DNA from: Isoetes taiwanensis | Taxonomy: Eukaryota; Streptophyta; Lycopodiopsida; Isoetales; Isoetaceae | Length of the DNA: 64,000 nucleotides | Assembly: GCA_021234155.1 (NCBI GenBank) | Contig: JAJEKV010000045.1 | Location: 3,951,206 to 4,015,205 of the forward strand | Direction of reading: 5' to 3' | Shown here: positions 20,594 through 32,505 of the stretch, piece by piece | Layout of the letters: every line of letters begins with the position of its first letter | Numbering within the stretch: position 1 is the first letter of the stretch | Notes under the pieces: generated by a model | What the model was told of the DNA's origin: nothing | The model's database searches: none | Seen by the model: only the letters and a program-made list of their open reading frames with translations | Made by a program: the position numbers and the translations under genes

Positions 20594-20605
20594 TGACTTC
20601 CATTT
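20594..20605. repeat. LINE target-site duplication, right copy
   Basis: TGACTTCCATTT is identical to 3486-3497 and fixes the LINE 5' boundary at about 20593. Confidence 0.85.
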
Positions 20606-23252
20606 GAGGGTTGGAATTTCATGGCGTGGCATATGCTCGCATATGCCACCATCGGATGAAAAAAAATTATTGACACCCCAAATGATAATACACCCCAAAC
20701 GCGTAATATAGCTATTTTCCTGGATACTATCATCCACAAATAAATATTACGGTATGGCAAATGTCCCGTCATAAAATCCTGCCATGTCATCCAAGTTGCA
20801 GAGCATAAATTGGTATTTTAAAAAATGTTTTGAAGTCCATACATGATATCATACTCTTGAGGGATTCCATCATTGAAGATGGACATGATTTAAAATTAGG
20901 CATCACTTAAAAGTTTATATTGGATATCCCAATGGCAACAACTCCTCCACATTCAGAAGGAATTACAATATCAACCGAACATAGACAACCTTGGGATTAC
21001 ATTGTTGTGTTGGGATGCCTTCTCTATATATTTGAAAATGTCATGCTGATATATCACGAAATAGAGTATTGGCCTATGAAATAAAAAAGCATTTCTGTGA
21101 TGAGTTTAGACTGACGAGTTTAGTAGGATGACTATGTTGACAAGAACAACTGTGCTTGTTAGACCATATGTTCATTGTGGACTTTCTGTATGCAAGCCTG
21201 TTTTGGTTATGCTCTGTGGCTAAATTGTATGACACAACGTTTGGTTCTGTGGCTAAATTGTATGACACAACGTTTGGCTCATTTGTGTCAAATCTTTATC
21301 GAGGTAAATAAGGATATGAAAAAATTACATCCATTTTAAGTGGGTTGCACTCCCATTTTTTTTTACCTCTATGCCAGTCATTGATGTGTTCATAGCTGCC
21401 GCGCTCTCAAGTAAGCCTCCACCTTAAAATGCAATTAATTTACATAGGTCCTGTGTATCTACCATTTGCTTTAATACAAAGAATTGACATTGAACACATA
21501 AGCATATACCCCAGTAGTTTCAACAACAATTCAGATGGAACTTTGAGATTTTCAAAACAACAATTCAAATGGAACTTTTGGTTTCCTTGAAATAAATTCC
21601 TTTTATCATATCTGTACACCTAAAACCTAGCAGCTAACTAGGTTTGCTCAACCACAAAATTGAGAATAGCAGGACATTGTTACGCTTTTTGGAGAGGGAT
21701 TTTAACCTGTTCTAGACAACAAATGCCCTAAGAGGTCGCCATTTTCACATGTAAAAGAAACCACAGCCAAAACTTTGAATGCCCAAGCTTTTCCAGGACC
21801 ATCTTTTTGAATAGATAGGACCATTTTCAAATGGACCATTTTGTAGCTGGAAGCAGGACCATAGATAGGACCATTTTCAAATGGACCATTTTGTAGCTGG
21901 AAGCATTGGATGCAGCATGCTAGGTTTTGATATAGGCAATGTGCAGGGCAGGCTGGCGAGCCCGTTAGGGCAAACCAAGGCCTGAGCCAAGCGCAATTGC
22001 CTGCGCTGGCACATTCTCTAACGTAATGCTTCGGGATAGAGGCTATTTAGCTTTTTGGAGCGGACCTGCACAATTGCACGGCCCGTTTGAGCTTGGAATT
22101 CAATTCAGAATTTGATTAGCAAGCAATGATTTGAAGAAAATTATTGCAATTTTGTAAAGATCAAGAGAGGAGGCCATTATCAGAGATAATCTGGGTCTGT
22201 AATTAGGCAAAATAGCCTCTGCCCGAACATTACATCTTTTGTGAAGGCATTCATGCCTTTGTTACATTTTCTGTGTGGCTGGACTATTTTGTAGCTGGAA
22301 GCATTGGATGCCGCATGCTAGGTTTTGTCTTTTCTGAAGGCATTCATGCCTTTCTGTGTGGCCAAGTTAATAAGTAGATTGCTGCAGGCTGAGCCCACCA
22401 GGCAAAGCTGGTCAAGAGGCATCTCACAAATGACAGATTAAAAGCAATGATGGAAGGAAGAAAGCAACAGAGACTTTAATGTTCCAACAAGCTTTCTATA
22501 TGTTGCAGGCTTGGTAATGAGTACTTCTCCAAGTTTATAGACTGTATTGCTGCAAAAGAAGCAACAGACTTAATATAGAAATACAATGACATGCCAAAGA
22601 AAAAACTTAGATGGGTAGCAATTTAGGACATCACTTTAGATGGGTAGCATGGCAGATTTCAACATATTCTGCAACCAGCATATTCCAAGATATAACATCT
22701 CAAGCTCGCATAGTATCAAACATTAAAGAAATAACTCTCCTCATGGCTAAAACTACCTATCCACATTGTACAAGCTTGCCTTATTAACAAAGACTGGATG
22801 TTGACAAAAGATAAGACATTCCAGGTCTTCTAGGATACATAATGAGCCATGAGAGATTGATAGTCATAATCTGTTTCAATCATCTATGATACATAGTTTT
22901 ATCTATATTCTCTAATAATCCTAGTTCTAAGAAATGCAAACATGTTCTTTTGTTAGGATATATTATGATGTGCATGATATGATCACTAGAAAGACCTACG
23001 TACCAGCGCAAAGGCCAAGGTTGTAGCTCACCCTAATGTACCATCCTTCGCTTTTAAAGTTCATCTAGACTTGGTTAGCACTTTCAAAGCAGGGGATTTC
23101 TGGCAGTTTCTGGCTTTTAACAGTAAAAAGAGTTTTGCACGCATGTAAAGATTAGTCCATGACAATGGCATGTGCCAGCTGCGAACATAGATGAAGCTGT
23201 AGATATTGCTGGTAAAAAGCTGCATTTGTTTATTAACATTAAAAATCACATT
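20606..23252. other. Spacer between LINE and duplication copy B; local repeats only
   Basis: There is no supported gene. A perfect inverted repeat, GTGGCATATG-CTCG-CATATGCCAC, lies at 20626-20649. A direct duplication of TCTGTGGCTAAATTGTATGACACAACG spans about 21210-21275. A tandem copy of ACCATTTTCAAATGGACCATTTTGTAGCTGGAAGCA spans about 21825-21905, and its tail recurs at about 22285-22330 with the sequence to GCATGCTAGGTTTTG. These are simple local duplications. Confidence 0.7.
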
Positions 23253-26200
23253 ACCAATTTCCACCGTGTGCCTATCCTCTATCTAAGACCTACCCATTTC
23301 ATTGATTCCACTCAAAAGCTTGTTTGAATACAAAACAGTAGACGAACCTGCTAATCTTTTCCAAGAAGCTTTGAATCGGTAGTACATCATTCATATGGCA
23401 ATTGTGCAAGTTAGTGAGTGGGTGCAACATCTTAGCAAAAATTATTTGCAAATTACCTGTTCTCGCCAATGTTTTGCGACCACAGTAAAATGTGCAAAGC
23501 CGCAACTCCATAAGATCTAGCTTATCATCCTCAAGTTGTCGCATCAGTGCAGTCTCAGTCAAACCAATTAGTCAAACCAATCGTCTCCAAAAGAGTTTCT
23601 GATTCATCTGAAAATCATTGGTAAGACCTTATCATCCTTAAGTTGTAGCATCACTGCAGTCAAACCAATCGCTCCAAGAAAGTTTTCCATTTATCTGAAA
23701 ATGATTGGTAAGATATGACTAGATGTCCATCCTACTGAGCACAAGGAGGGAAGCACACAAGGAAGATGACTCTACTAAGGGAACACAAAACAAAATCAGC
23801 TTCTGCCTAGGAAGGTTATCTATAGGCCATGATGTCCATTTTCAGCATATCCTGTAATTAGAGCATTCTATGAACTGCAGCCGAACTGGCAGATTTCAAC
23901 AATTTCTGCAATCAGGATAAACATCTGGAGGTGGCATATTATCAAACATTGATTAGATGACTGCCTCGTGGTCACATGCTATTTCATTTAGACTGTCAGT
24001 ACAACAACATGAATGTAAAGTTTGTCTTATATCTGCTTCTTGCCTCTTTAAAAATAATTGCCTCTTTAAGAATAATTAAAAAACTAAAACAACTTCCTGC
24101 ACATCCTTCAATAATTGCAGTCCAGGAGAATGCAGCTACTCTAATATCTCTTTATTTCATGCTCTATGGCCCACATGCAATTGAGATGCTCAGAAATGTG
24201 TCTTCTCTGGCAGCATGCCTTCAAAACCATTTCCCCAAAACAATCAAAAGCAAGGTCCGGTTTCATGACACTCGCATTATACTCCATGTTAGAACATTGT
24301 ATGCTTCCTTCATGCTCTCACACTTAGCAGCATAACATTTTGCAATGCCATGTTAGTACATGATCCTCTGCTAATCGGCAGGTCATGAATAAGCTTACAT
24401 AACATTATATCGTTGTTGTTTGCCTTTTATAGCGAGCACGCAAGGCCTAAAGATTCTGATAAAGATTATTGATGGTTATTTACTAGTCATTGGGTGAAAA
24501 TTTGCTTGATCTCAAAAAAATTTTGAGTACCCGTGTTGGATGAAAGGGCTCCAAAGAATAGACCTAAATGAAGTGCTTGTTAAAGATCAGGTCCAATTCG
24601 TTCATAAATTAGTAATCTTACTTCCTTGTCTCATATGGCATGGGTTTGAGAGGAAATTCTCTTTCTGGCCCTATCTAATTCTTTACTGTTCTACTCAGAA
24701 ATGCTCCCAGCATACCACTATAACAATGCTGTGAAGATACAGATTCTCATCTCATGAAATCCTTCTAATACAAGTATGCTGCATGAAAGACCTTCTAATA
24801 CAACTTGCACAAAGTATGCTGGTTCATGCATGCTCGATAAAGACAGCACAAGGAAAAATCCACCATGTTGAGGTACAGGAGCCACAGACAACAACACGGC
24901 CTTTCACTTCCTCTACCAACGACAAATCCAAAAAGTAAGTGCAACGATATGTTTAGTTGATGCTTGTGATAGTGTGGACCTAGTACTTGGCCGAGATAAT
25001 TTCTGAAATCAATCCACCAAAACACAAGGATGCATTCATCTCTAATCTGTAACTTTATGTCTCAAGTTGTTCAAGCATTACTGCAGGCAAGGATTTCGTT
25101 TCTACTAAGCCAAAAACAATTACAATTCCCTGACTTGCTGTATTTCTTTTCTTTACGAACATGAGGTTGCATGGAGAAAAAATACAGATTAGATGATCAC
25201 CGAAAACAGAAATTGGATCAAGCTTATTTTGCAGATACTTGAGGCTATGCTGCACTATTGCTCGCATGTTTTGCCATCTTCCATTTGTTTATACAAAGCT
25301 TCCCTAATGTTTCAGCAGATTGAGCAGAAAGAGAACAATAAACTAAACTAAACTTGCATATAGACTGTAAAGGATACGATAACAATCAAATGAGGAAGTA
25401 CCTCTGTCTAATGTCTTTAAAGAAAATGTGGTCCAGAGAGAAACGATCTCCGCTTTTTTCTGGGCTTTGTCACGAACCTATGGTCGTCACAGGCTTTGAT
25501 TTTCTTCATATCACTCCATTGTAGGAAACCCGTGAGGTAGCAGAGATTTATGCAGATGCACAGACTTCAGTATCATCCTGGGCAAGCACGTTCCACCTAT
25601 AACCAATGCAAACCCTATTTTTTGGCCGAGATATTATGCTGATAAATTGTTTGGGCAGACTAATCTTCAAAGATATTTAAGCTACAGAGATTAAAAATAG
25701 GCAGGAAGGCCTACATAATGGACTCACTCACATTTCGGAAAGCAAGTTGGAAAAAGTGAAGAAAAGATGAAGCGGCTAAACGCTTTGATGGTGTTCGTGT
25801 TATTTGCTGTTGCTTGTGCTGCCCGAGATGTTGCAGACAAAGGCGTTGGAGACTCCATTATAGAGGCTAGAAAGAAAAATTCGAAATTCTTTTTTTTTCA
25901 TCCTTTACCTTGGTTGCCTCCTTGGTTACGCCCTCCATGGTTACATCCTCAACAACCTACATATCCTCATCCTTTTGTCCCAATCCCAACATTGGAGTAT
26001 TCCTCCCCTCCTCCACCCCTTGTGTATGCATCGCCTCCGCCTCCACCATATGTTTATCAATCTCCGCCTCCGCCACCTTTAGTGTACAAGTCTCCTCCTC
26101 CGCCTTATGTTTACCCTTCACCACCTCCCCCATCCCCCTCGCCTCCACCTCCTTATGTTTACTCTTCACCACCACCTCCTTATGTCTACCCATCGCCGCC

Positions 26201-27400
26201 CCCTCCATCTCCATCACCACCTCCTCCTTATGTCTATAAATCTCCCCTCCTCCATCACCTTCACCACCACCTCCTTATGCCTATAAATCGCCCCCTCCTC
26301 CATCACCTTCACCACCACCTCCTTATGCCTATACTTCTCCTCCTTATCCATAACCTTCACCACCACCTCCTTATGCCTATAAATCGCCCCCTCCTCCATC
26401 ACCTTCACCACCACCTCCTTATGTCTATAAATCGCCCCCTCCTCCATCACCTTCACCACCACCTCCTTATATCTACAAATCCCCCCCTCCTCCTTCACCT
26501 CCACCTCCATCTCCATATATTTACCCATCTCCACCTCCTCCATCACCCTCCCCACCACCACCTTATTCCTACAAATCCCCTCCTCATGCATCACCTTCGC
26601 CCCCACCTCCTTACATCTATAAATCACCCCTCCTCCATCACCCCGCCACCTCCCCCTTATATCTACATCCCCCTCCGCCATCACCATCACCTCCACCTCT
26701 ATATGTCTATCCATCTCCCCACCTCTTTCAATCTCACCGCCTCCTTATACAAATCACCCCCTCCTCCCTCACCCTCGCCACCACCTCCATATGTCTATAA
26801 ATCCCCTCCTCCCTCACCTTGCCGCCACCTCCATATATTTACAGATCCCCCCTCCTCCATCCCTCCATCCCCACCTCCATATGTTTACTCATCTCCACCT
26901 CCTCCATCACCCTCCCCCCCACCTCCTTATATCTACAAATCCCCTCCTCCTCCATCGCCTTCGCCCTCACCTCCTTACATCTATAAATCACCCCTCCTCC
27001 ACCACCCCGCCACCACCTCCTTATATCTACAAATCCCCCCTCCGCCATCACCATCACCTACACCTCCATATGTCTATCCATCTCTACCGCCTTCTCCTTA
27101 TATCTACAAGTCCCCTCTTCCGCCTCCTTACATATATAAATCACCCCCTCCCCATCACCTTCGCCACCACCTCCTTATATGTATGAGTCGCCACCTTCCG
27201 AGTGCTCCTCCCCGTCCCCATATTACCATAATTCCGAGTGCTCCTCCCCGTCCTCATATTACCATAATTCTTCAGCCCAACCTTTTACATGTCAATGCAC
27301 ATGCTCCATTTGACATGCTCCATGCAGGCATACCCAATGCACATGCTCCATATGACATTCTTCATGTGGCATACTACATGTTACTTCATGTGAGTTGACA
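23253..27400. repeat. Segmental duplication, copy B
   Basis: This is the direct counterpart of 1-3264, offset about 23.25 kb, with the same order of non-coding upstream sequence and extensin gene. Identity is high across the non-coding part. The extensin repeat section is longer here. Region 23253-25766 has no ORF that is conserved in both copies and recognisable. Confidence 0.93.
25767..27398 (+). CDS. Extensin-like hydroxyproline-rich glycoprotein, copy B (frameshifted)
   Basis: The start at 25767 gives MKRLNALMVFVLFAVACAARD, a secretory signal peptide. A Pro/His/Trp-rich segment follows (PLPWLPPWLRPPWLHPQ), then SPPPP/YVYKSP repeats. Extensins are secreted, hydroxylated and arabinosylated on Ser-Pro4, and cross-linked through YxY tyrosines in the cell wall. 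The true repeat frame holds to about residue 155; at about 26245 a C is missing and the frame becomes HLHHHLLMPINRPLL-like, the +1 reading of the same DNA. Extensin-frame segments reappear between further indels to about 27190. Either the gene is decaying or C-run lengths are misread. The conserved start and signal peptide make it the better of the two copies. An AATAAA at 27430 could serve as poly(A) signal. Confidence 0.75.
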   Translation: MKRLNALMVFVLFAVACAARDVADKGVGDSIIEARKKNSKFFFFHPLPWLPPWLRPPWLHPQQPTYPHPFVPIPTLEYSSPPPPLVYASPPPPPYVYQSPPPPPLVYKSPPPPYVYPSPPPPSPSPPPPYVYSSPPPPYVYPSPPPPSPSPPPPYVYKSPLLHHLHHHLLMPINRPLLHHLHHHLLMPILLLLIHNLHHHLLMPINRPLLHHLHHHLLMSINRPLLHHLHHHLLISTNPPLLLHLHLHLHIFTHLHLLHHPPHHHLIPTNPLLMHHLRPHLLTSINHPSSITPPPPPYIYIPLRHHHHLHLYMSIHLPTSFNLTASLYKSPPPPSPSPPPPYVYKSPPPSPCRHLHIFTDPPSSIPPSPPPYVYSSPPPPSPSPPPPYIYKSPPPPSPSPSPPYIYKSPLLHHPATTSLYLQIPPPPSPSPTPPYVYPSLPPSPYIYKSPLPPPYIYKSPPPHHLRHHLLICMSRHLPSAPPRPHITIIPSAPPRPHITIILQPNLLHVNAHAPFDMLHAGIPNAHAPYDILHVAYYMLLHVS

Positions 27401-27429
27401 TGAAATTATTTATTCTTTTTTCCAAATTC

Positions 27430-27435
27430 AATAAA
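27430..27435 (+). promoter_or_regulatory. Possible poly(A) signal of extensin B
   Basis: AATAAA lies in a T-rich context about 30 bp after the last stop codon. Position and context fit, but this is not proof. Confidence 0.4.
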
Positions 27436-27439
27436 TATG

Positions 27440-28412
27440 AATTATTTTTCCCTCTCTCTATTTGTTTTGTTGTACTTTTTTTTACGTCTTTTATTTTCTC
27501 TTTGTTTAAATGTGGCTATCCTTTTTTAGTTTGTTTTAAATGTGACTACTTGTAGAAACATTGCAAAGTCTTGTCTTGTCACACAAAATTGAGAAGAAAT
27601 GTGAGATGGAGTCATTTGAAAATAAAATTGAAAAAGCTTTGCTATATCTATAATGGAACTAGTACTTACAATTTTAAGGTTTGCAATTATTATTAATTTC
27701 TAACATCAACGATTCTATATACTATCATTATACATAAGCTCAAAAGCTATTTCACATGGTCACTGGACTTGAACCATTGAGATATTTATGGAACCTTGAA
27801 AAAGATTGAGACCCTAAAAAGGTCTACGTACCTTTACCTTTTTGGAAGCCTGTATAAGGGGAAGAGGTGCGCTTATTGGATGGAGATCCTCCTTCTTGTC
27901 CTTCTGCTCCTTCATATCCTGCCTTCTGGCCAACCTCCTTATTAGTCTCTTGATCCATACAAGCCTTCTTCTAGTCTCCATGAATTTTGTGCTTGTTTCT
28001 TAGAGAGGATTCTCTAAGGGTTGATTATCCAAAATCCCTTCTTGTTCCTTAGCCTAAATGGTGCATATCTTGGTGATCCTTGCTTTTGCGACCCCGATTG
28101 GGTGGTGAGCTGGATTGAAATTCTTCTAAGTTTTGGTGTAGGATCCTTGCTTTTGCGAGCCCCGGTTGGGTGGTGAGCTTTGGGCTGAAGGCCTGGATTG
28201 AAATTCTTCTAAGTTTTGGTGTAGTTTACTAGATGTTTGGTTTTTTGTTTGATGGCTAACCTTTGGTTTGTAATAGGAACCCTATTCATGTTGCTTCTAT
28301 TGTGTGAATCCTATGATTTAGTTGATAGCAACATAAATTGTGTGTGAATATTGCATTACTTTTTTTGCATTCTATATTTTGCATAACACAAATATTTATG
28401 AATTATGGACTT
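27440..28412. other. Intergenic; one tandem duplication
   Basis: No gene is seen. A unit of about 75-80 bp (GATCCTTGCTTTTGCGA to AAGTTTTGGTGTAG) occurs twice, at about 28075-28142 and 28143-28222. The second copy has an extra 16 bases (TTTGGGCTGAAGGCCT). Confidence 0.7.
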
Positions 28413-29889
28413 TGTGACGTTCCCCTAGGATATATAGTATAAATACATATATCCTAGGCCATGCCACCCATACAAATCTACATTAGTTGACTTGTATGCA
28501 TCACATAGAGGGCATGGCTAAGTTATTTATATAGCCAACCTTACGAGGGAACCCATTTCCACATGCCTTCACCTTATAGGTGACCCGCCACATGGACGCA
28601 CCCTATTGGGCCTTTCATGTGAACCTTAATACATAAAAGGCCAAACTCTAAATGTAGGCCACTTTTCGCTCCATCGGCTTTTGTTCCCAGTTCGCGCTCA
28701 CAACTCCGATTCAAGGATCATCTTCAACATCAGCCAGGGAGCAGGAGAGTTCTTCAGGAGCAGGTTTTTCAAGTAGATTCTTAGCTAGTTCATTTGGGAA
28801 TTAGCATTCTAGATGAGTTAGTATGTCATACTTCTAATAGAGCCATTCTAGAGCATGCAATTCTGATTATAAACCCTAGCCTTAAGTTAGTTGCATGTGA
28901 TTAGGATTAGTTATTCTTGTTATTTATCAGGATGATGTACGATATTGGTTGATCTCATGTTTGCACCTCTTGTGTATTGGGATGGAAGATAGAGACCTAG
29001 TAGCCATTATTTAGATGATGCTCCTAGTTTAGACCCTTTCATTCATGGAACATACACAGCCTGTGCATAGAGCCCACCGGCTATGGAGGCTATAGAGTGA
29101 CCGAAAGCACCACACAATGGGGTCAATGGCAAAGTGAAGGGAGGACTCTGTTGAGCGCGGCTACTGGAATCCTATAGCGGGCTAGGTTTATAATCAGTCA
29201 CTTCGTGTGGGTCGAGTATGGATCCGACACTCCCTGGGTCAATTGTGTTGCCCTGTTTCTTAAGAGTTATAGATGTTAGCCTTGCTCTTGTTTTGGAAAG
29301 TTCAATAGGGGAAGGACATGTGTTCCCACGATCGTCTAGCTGCTCGTGGACACTTCAGGACAGGAAATGCGACCCTCCTACCTCATTGGACCATGGAGAT
29401 GCAACCTGGAGTAGTCTCAATAGATGATAACGTGGAATTGCATCTCCTACAAGTTACAGTCATGACAGAGCCCAATTTAGCTTATCTACAAAGTATGCAC
29501 GAGAGGGGTGGATAGAGTGATCAACCCTAGCCATTGTCTATTGCCAATCCAAGTCATTGCCATAGCTCATCTATTCTATCTGGAGGCCCTCAGCCGTTAG
29601 TTGACTTCCCCTCAAGTATGAGCCTAGGTAGGAGCCTCTATGATCTATCTCATATATTGATGTATTGTTGTATTCAATGTGTTCGAAAGATGGATTATCG
29701 CTACCCTTAAGGTAGTTTGTTGTTATTATTGCTGGTGCTTATATATTTGTATTGTTTTGGTTGATGTAGAGCCTAAGAGGATGGGTCAAAATGATACCTC
29801 CTTGTCCTCTGCTCGTCTGACCATCCCTAATGCGATCTAAATGGATCCTTCGATATGTATGACGGGTTGTCAACACAAGGAGCACCACA
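28413..29889 (+). mobile_element. Possible solo or truncated LTR
   Basis: The stretch begins TGTGACGTTCCCC and ends ACCACA. It is followed at 29890-29904 by ATAGCATCAGAGC, which resembles the initiator-Met primer-binding site TGGTATCAGAGC. A TATA-like AATACATAAAAGG near 28629 is followed by a leader-like segment. No second LTR or coding domain is present within the window, and a LINE fragment starts 280 bp downstream. Boundaries are tentative. Confidence 0.3.
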
Positions 29890-30175
29890 ATAGCATCAGA
29901 GCAATGATCTTTGTTGACCAAGATCAAGCATTATCCATTACCCTACGTAGCTAACTAGCCTCGTAGGAAATCTTGGGGTAAATCCCAAATATGAACCTCA
30001 AAAAGTGGAAGAAATTTTGTTCCACCCTTAGAATGTAGTTAGCAAGTTAGATCTAGTTGTTAGAACAAGCTGATTTTGAAATCAAAAGAAACCTTCTAGT
30101 AATTTTGAGCTCAAATTGTTCATGAGCCCCATTTTACAAATTGAACAAGAAATTTCTCAATAGGAAGCAAGAAAA

Positions 30176-31246
30176 TCATTTTTTTTTTTTTACGGTCGAA
30201 AGCCAAAAAGTTTATTAATCAGATAAAAAGTACAAAATTTACATGTCTCATCTAACTGTGTAAGCACAAAGAAGATGCCACAGGAGCACGAGCCTGGAGC
30301 ACAATGTGCTTACTCCAGAAAGGGAGACCAACGATAAGAATCAATTTGAAGATACTGAATCCAGATGCGTTCCATCATTTCTAAATCAAGAGAGGAGCAC
30401 TCATACGCTGTCAGTATCTTTTTATGGGCCACCGTAATAACAACATGTGCAGATGAATAAATGCCTTGGAAGATGTGGTGTCTACGACGCTCCCATATCA
30501 ACCATAGGAGCCAACCAGAACCAAGATGGAATGCCTTCTGTTTAGCTGAGAGCCATGTATTAGGATAGGATGCCAAGAGGATGCATCGGCAGTCCAAAGT
30601 ACTGTTAAACAAGCCTTGTAGCCAGGACCACGCTGGTTGAACCTCTGGACAATCAAAGAGACAGTGCTCAAGAGTCTCAACAGCTGAAAGGCAGAGCGGG
30701 CACACTGCAGATATGCGAGGATCATAGCGATGTCGGAAGGCATTAATGCGCCGGCACCTGTGGATAACCTGCCACCATAGTACAGAGACTTTAGGGTGAG
30801 CAACCTATCCCAAAGCCATCGCCATGTACGACACAAAGTGTGTTGTGGAACCTGTAGGTGCCACCCATCTGGCAGCTGAAGGGGTTGTGGTGCTAAAAGA
30901 AGGCGATATACTGATCTGACAAAGTGTTTGCCTTTGAGAATATTTTCATGACAGTCCCATGGCACTCTTTCAGCGACACCAACTTGCACTACAAAAGGCA
31001 AGTTTTCTGCGACCTTCTCCCATAGAGACACATCCCAACGAGAGAGCAGGAACTTTGCCTGAAATTCAGGCCAAGATAGTAGGCGACCCGCTTCATACCA
31101 TGCTTGAATAGAGACAACACCTGCCAGAATCCATCGTCTTTGTGTAAGGGGATGAACTGATGCTGCCAGTGGAGGCGCTGAGGGGTCTGGAGGCAGCGGT
31201 GCCCACCACCATGGAGTCTCCAATAGGGTGTGGATGGAGGGGCATG
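30176..31246 (-). mobile_element. 5'-truncated LINE (zf-RVT end)
   Basis: On the minus strand this ends in a 12-base poly-A tail (poly-T at 30180-30191). It is flanked by the 10-bp duplication AGCAAGAAAA at 30166-30175 and 31247-31256. It encodes the C-terminus of an L1-like ORF2: TWRWLWDRLLTLKSLYYGG, then the zinc module CPLCLSAVETLEHCLFDCPE followed by WSWLQGLF (30705-30600). This is a classic target-primed, 5'-truncated insertion with a frameshift between the two parts. It is about 1.07 kb and not active. Confidence 0.88.
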
Positions 31247-31673
31247 AGCAAGAAAAGAAAATGGCACTAAATGACCAACAATTGGCCCAAAATAAAGAGC
31301 AAAATTTTGAGAGATAGTTACGTGATTAGAGAAAGTACTTTAATTAGTAAATGACAGTTATAATACATTCACACTTAAGAAAAGTGGTTGCTAAAAAGAT
31401 TTTTAAAAGTACTATCTATTCTTTAGAACTTTCCAAATTGTATCCTCGAGCCTTCCATGTTATAAGGCAAATTCTATAAAATTCTCTGTATGTCATAGAG
31501 TACACAAAACAGCAGATTTCATCTAAAAAGTCACCTAAAAAACAACCCAGGTAGGACAGAGACTCTTGTAGCTTGGATTCGGACCCAATAAATTCCTTCA
31601 TGCCATGGTGGACCAAGCCCTCAATACTCGGGAAGTTCCTCTGCGAAACAGAAGTAGGCATCTATAAAAATCC

Positions 31674-32505
31674 TTGGATTGGCATCTTCATAAGAAGAAG
31701 AAGTGGCCCAAGAGGAGCCCAAAAGGAGGAGCAAATCGAGGAGCTATAGGAGCAAGCATTCCAGAGGAAAAGGAAGGAGAGATGGAAGCGGGGAGATGGG
31801 AGAAGGAAAGGAAGGCGAAAAAGTGGGAGAAGGAAAGGAAGGCGAAAAAGTTTAAGTGGAGAAGTGCACTAAAACCGGGGAATAATGATGATGGGGGCAC
31901 TTAAGATCTATGAATCTGAGCAAGAGGCACCGCAAATAGAAGTGGAGGCTAAAGAACAAGCAATGGGGACTTTGCCATTTCGGTCACGGACCAAAGCGAA
32001 GAAAAGCAAGATTTATACAGGGGGAAAGAAGCCATTTAAATCGCAGCGTGACATTGATTATGAGAAGAAGAGGATGGCATATCAGGAGTACTTGTAGCAA
32101 TTGATAACTTATAATTCATGGTATTGCAAACAAACTGCCCCAAGTATATCAAGGATAGCAGACTTTGATTGAACTTGAAGCCTTCGCCTTCTCGACTCGA
32201 ATCATCGAAGAGGGTTCGCCATGACCCTAACTCCAAGCACAGTCAGGCTTTCCAGGAGATCTAGCACTTCTAAAGAGTGCACCAACCATCTAATTCAAAG
32301 AGCACTGTTCAAAAGGCTACTTCAGGAGGCCATGCAGGACTTCAAGACTGATGATAGGGTCACGTCAATGATGATAAGATGTGAGCAGCCAAAGCGGAAC
32401 TCACCCAGTTATTTGTGGAGGCTATGTGCCATTCACACGAAAAGGCTGAGGGTGATGCCCAAGGATATGAACCTAGTTAGGAGGATCAGGAAAGACAAAG
32501 TCTGA
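31674..32505 (+). pseudogene. Histone H3-like (H3 or CENH3-type) fold fragment with basic upstream ORFs
   Basis: At 32221-32505 the translation aligns with the H3 histone fold: LFKRLLQEAMQDFKTDDRV (H3 has FQRLVREIAQDFKTDLRF) and CAIHTKRLRVMPKDMNLVRR (H3 has [20 protein letters not shown]). Between them the alpha-2 helix appears only in another frame (AAKAELTQLFVEAM), so there are at least two frameshifts. Alpha-N is also shifted (a stretch reading QAFQEI). Upstream, 31674-31904 encodes a Lys-rich tail with a doubled WEKERKAKK, and 31885-32097 a second basic stretch; neither is a canonical H3 tail. The AM before CAIH and a shifted HF recall CENH3, while MPKD and DFKTD recall canonical H3. Probably a decayed H3-family copy. 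Confidence 0.55.

Noticed and set aside
26214-27057. Long minus-strand ORFs opposite the extensin repeats (Met/Val/Glu-rich)
   Set aside because: They are mirror readings of the Pro codons and have no independent motif.
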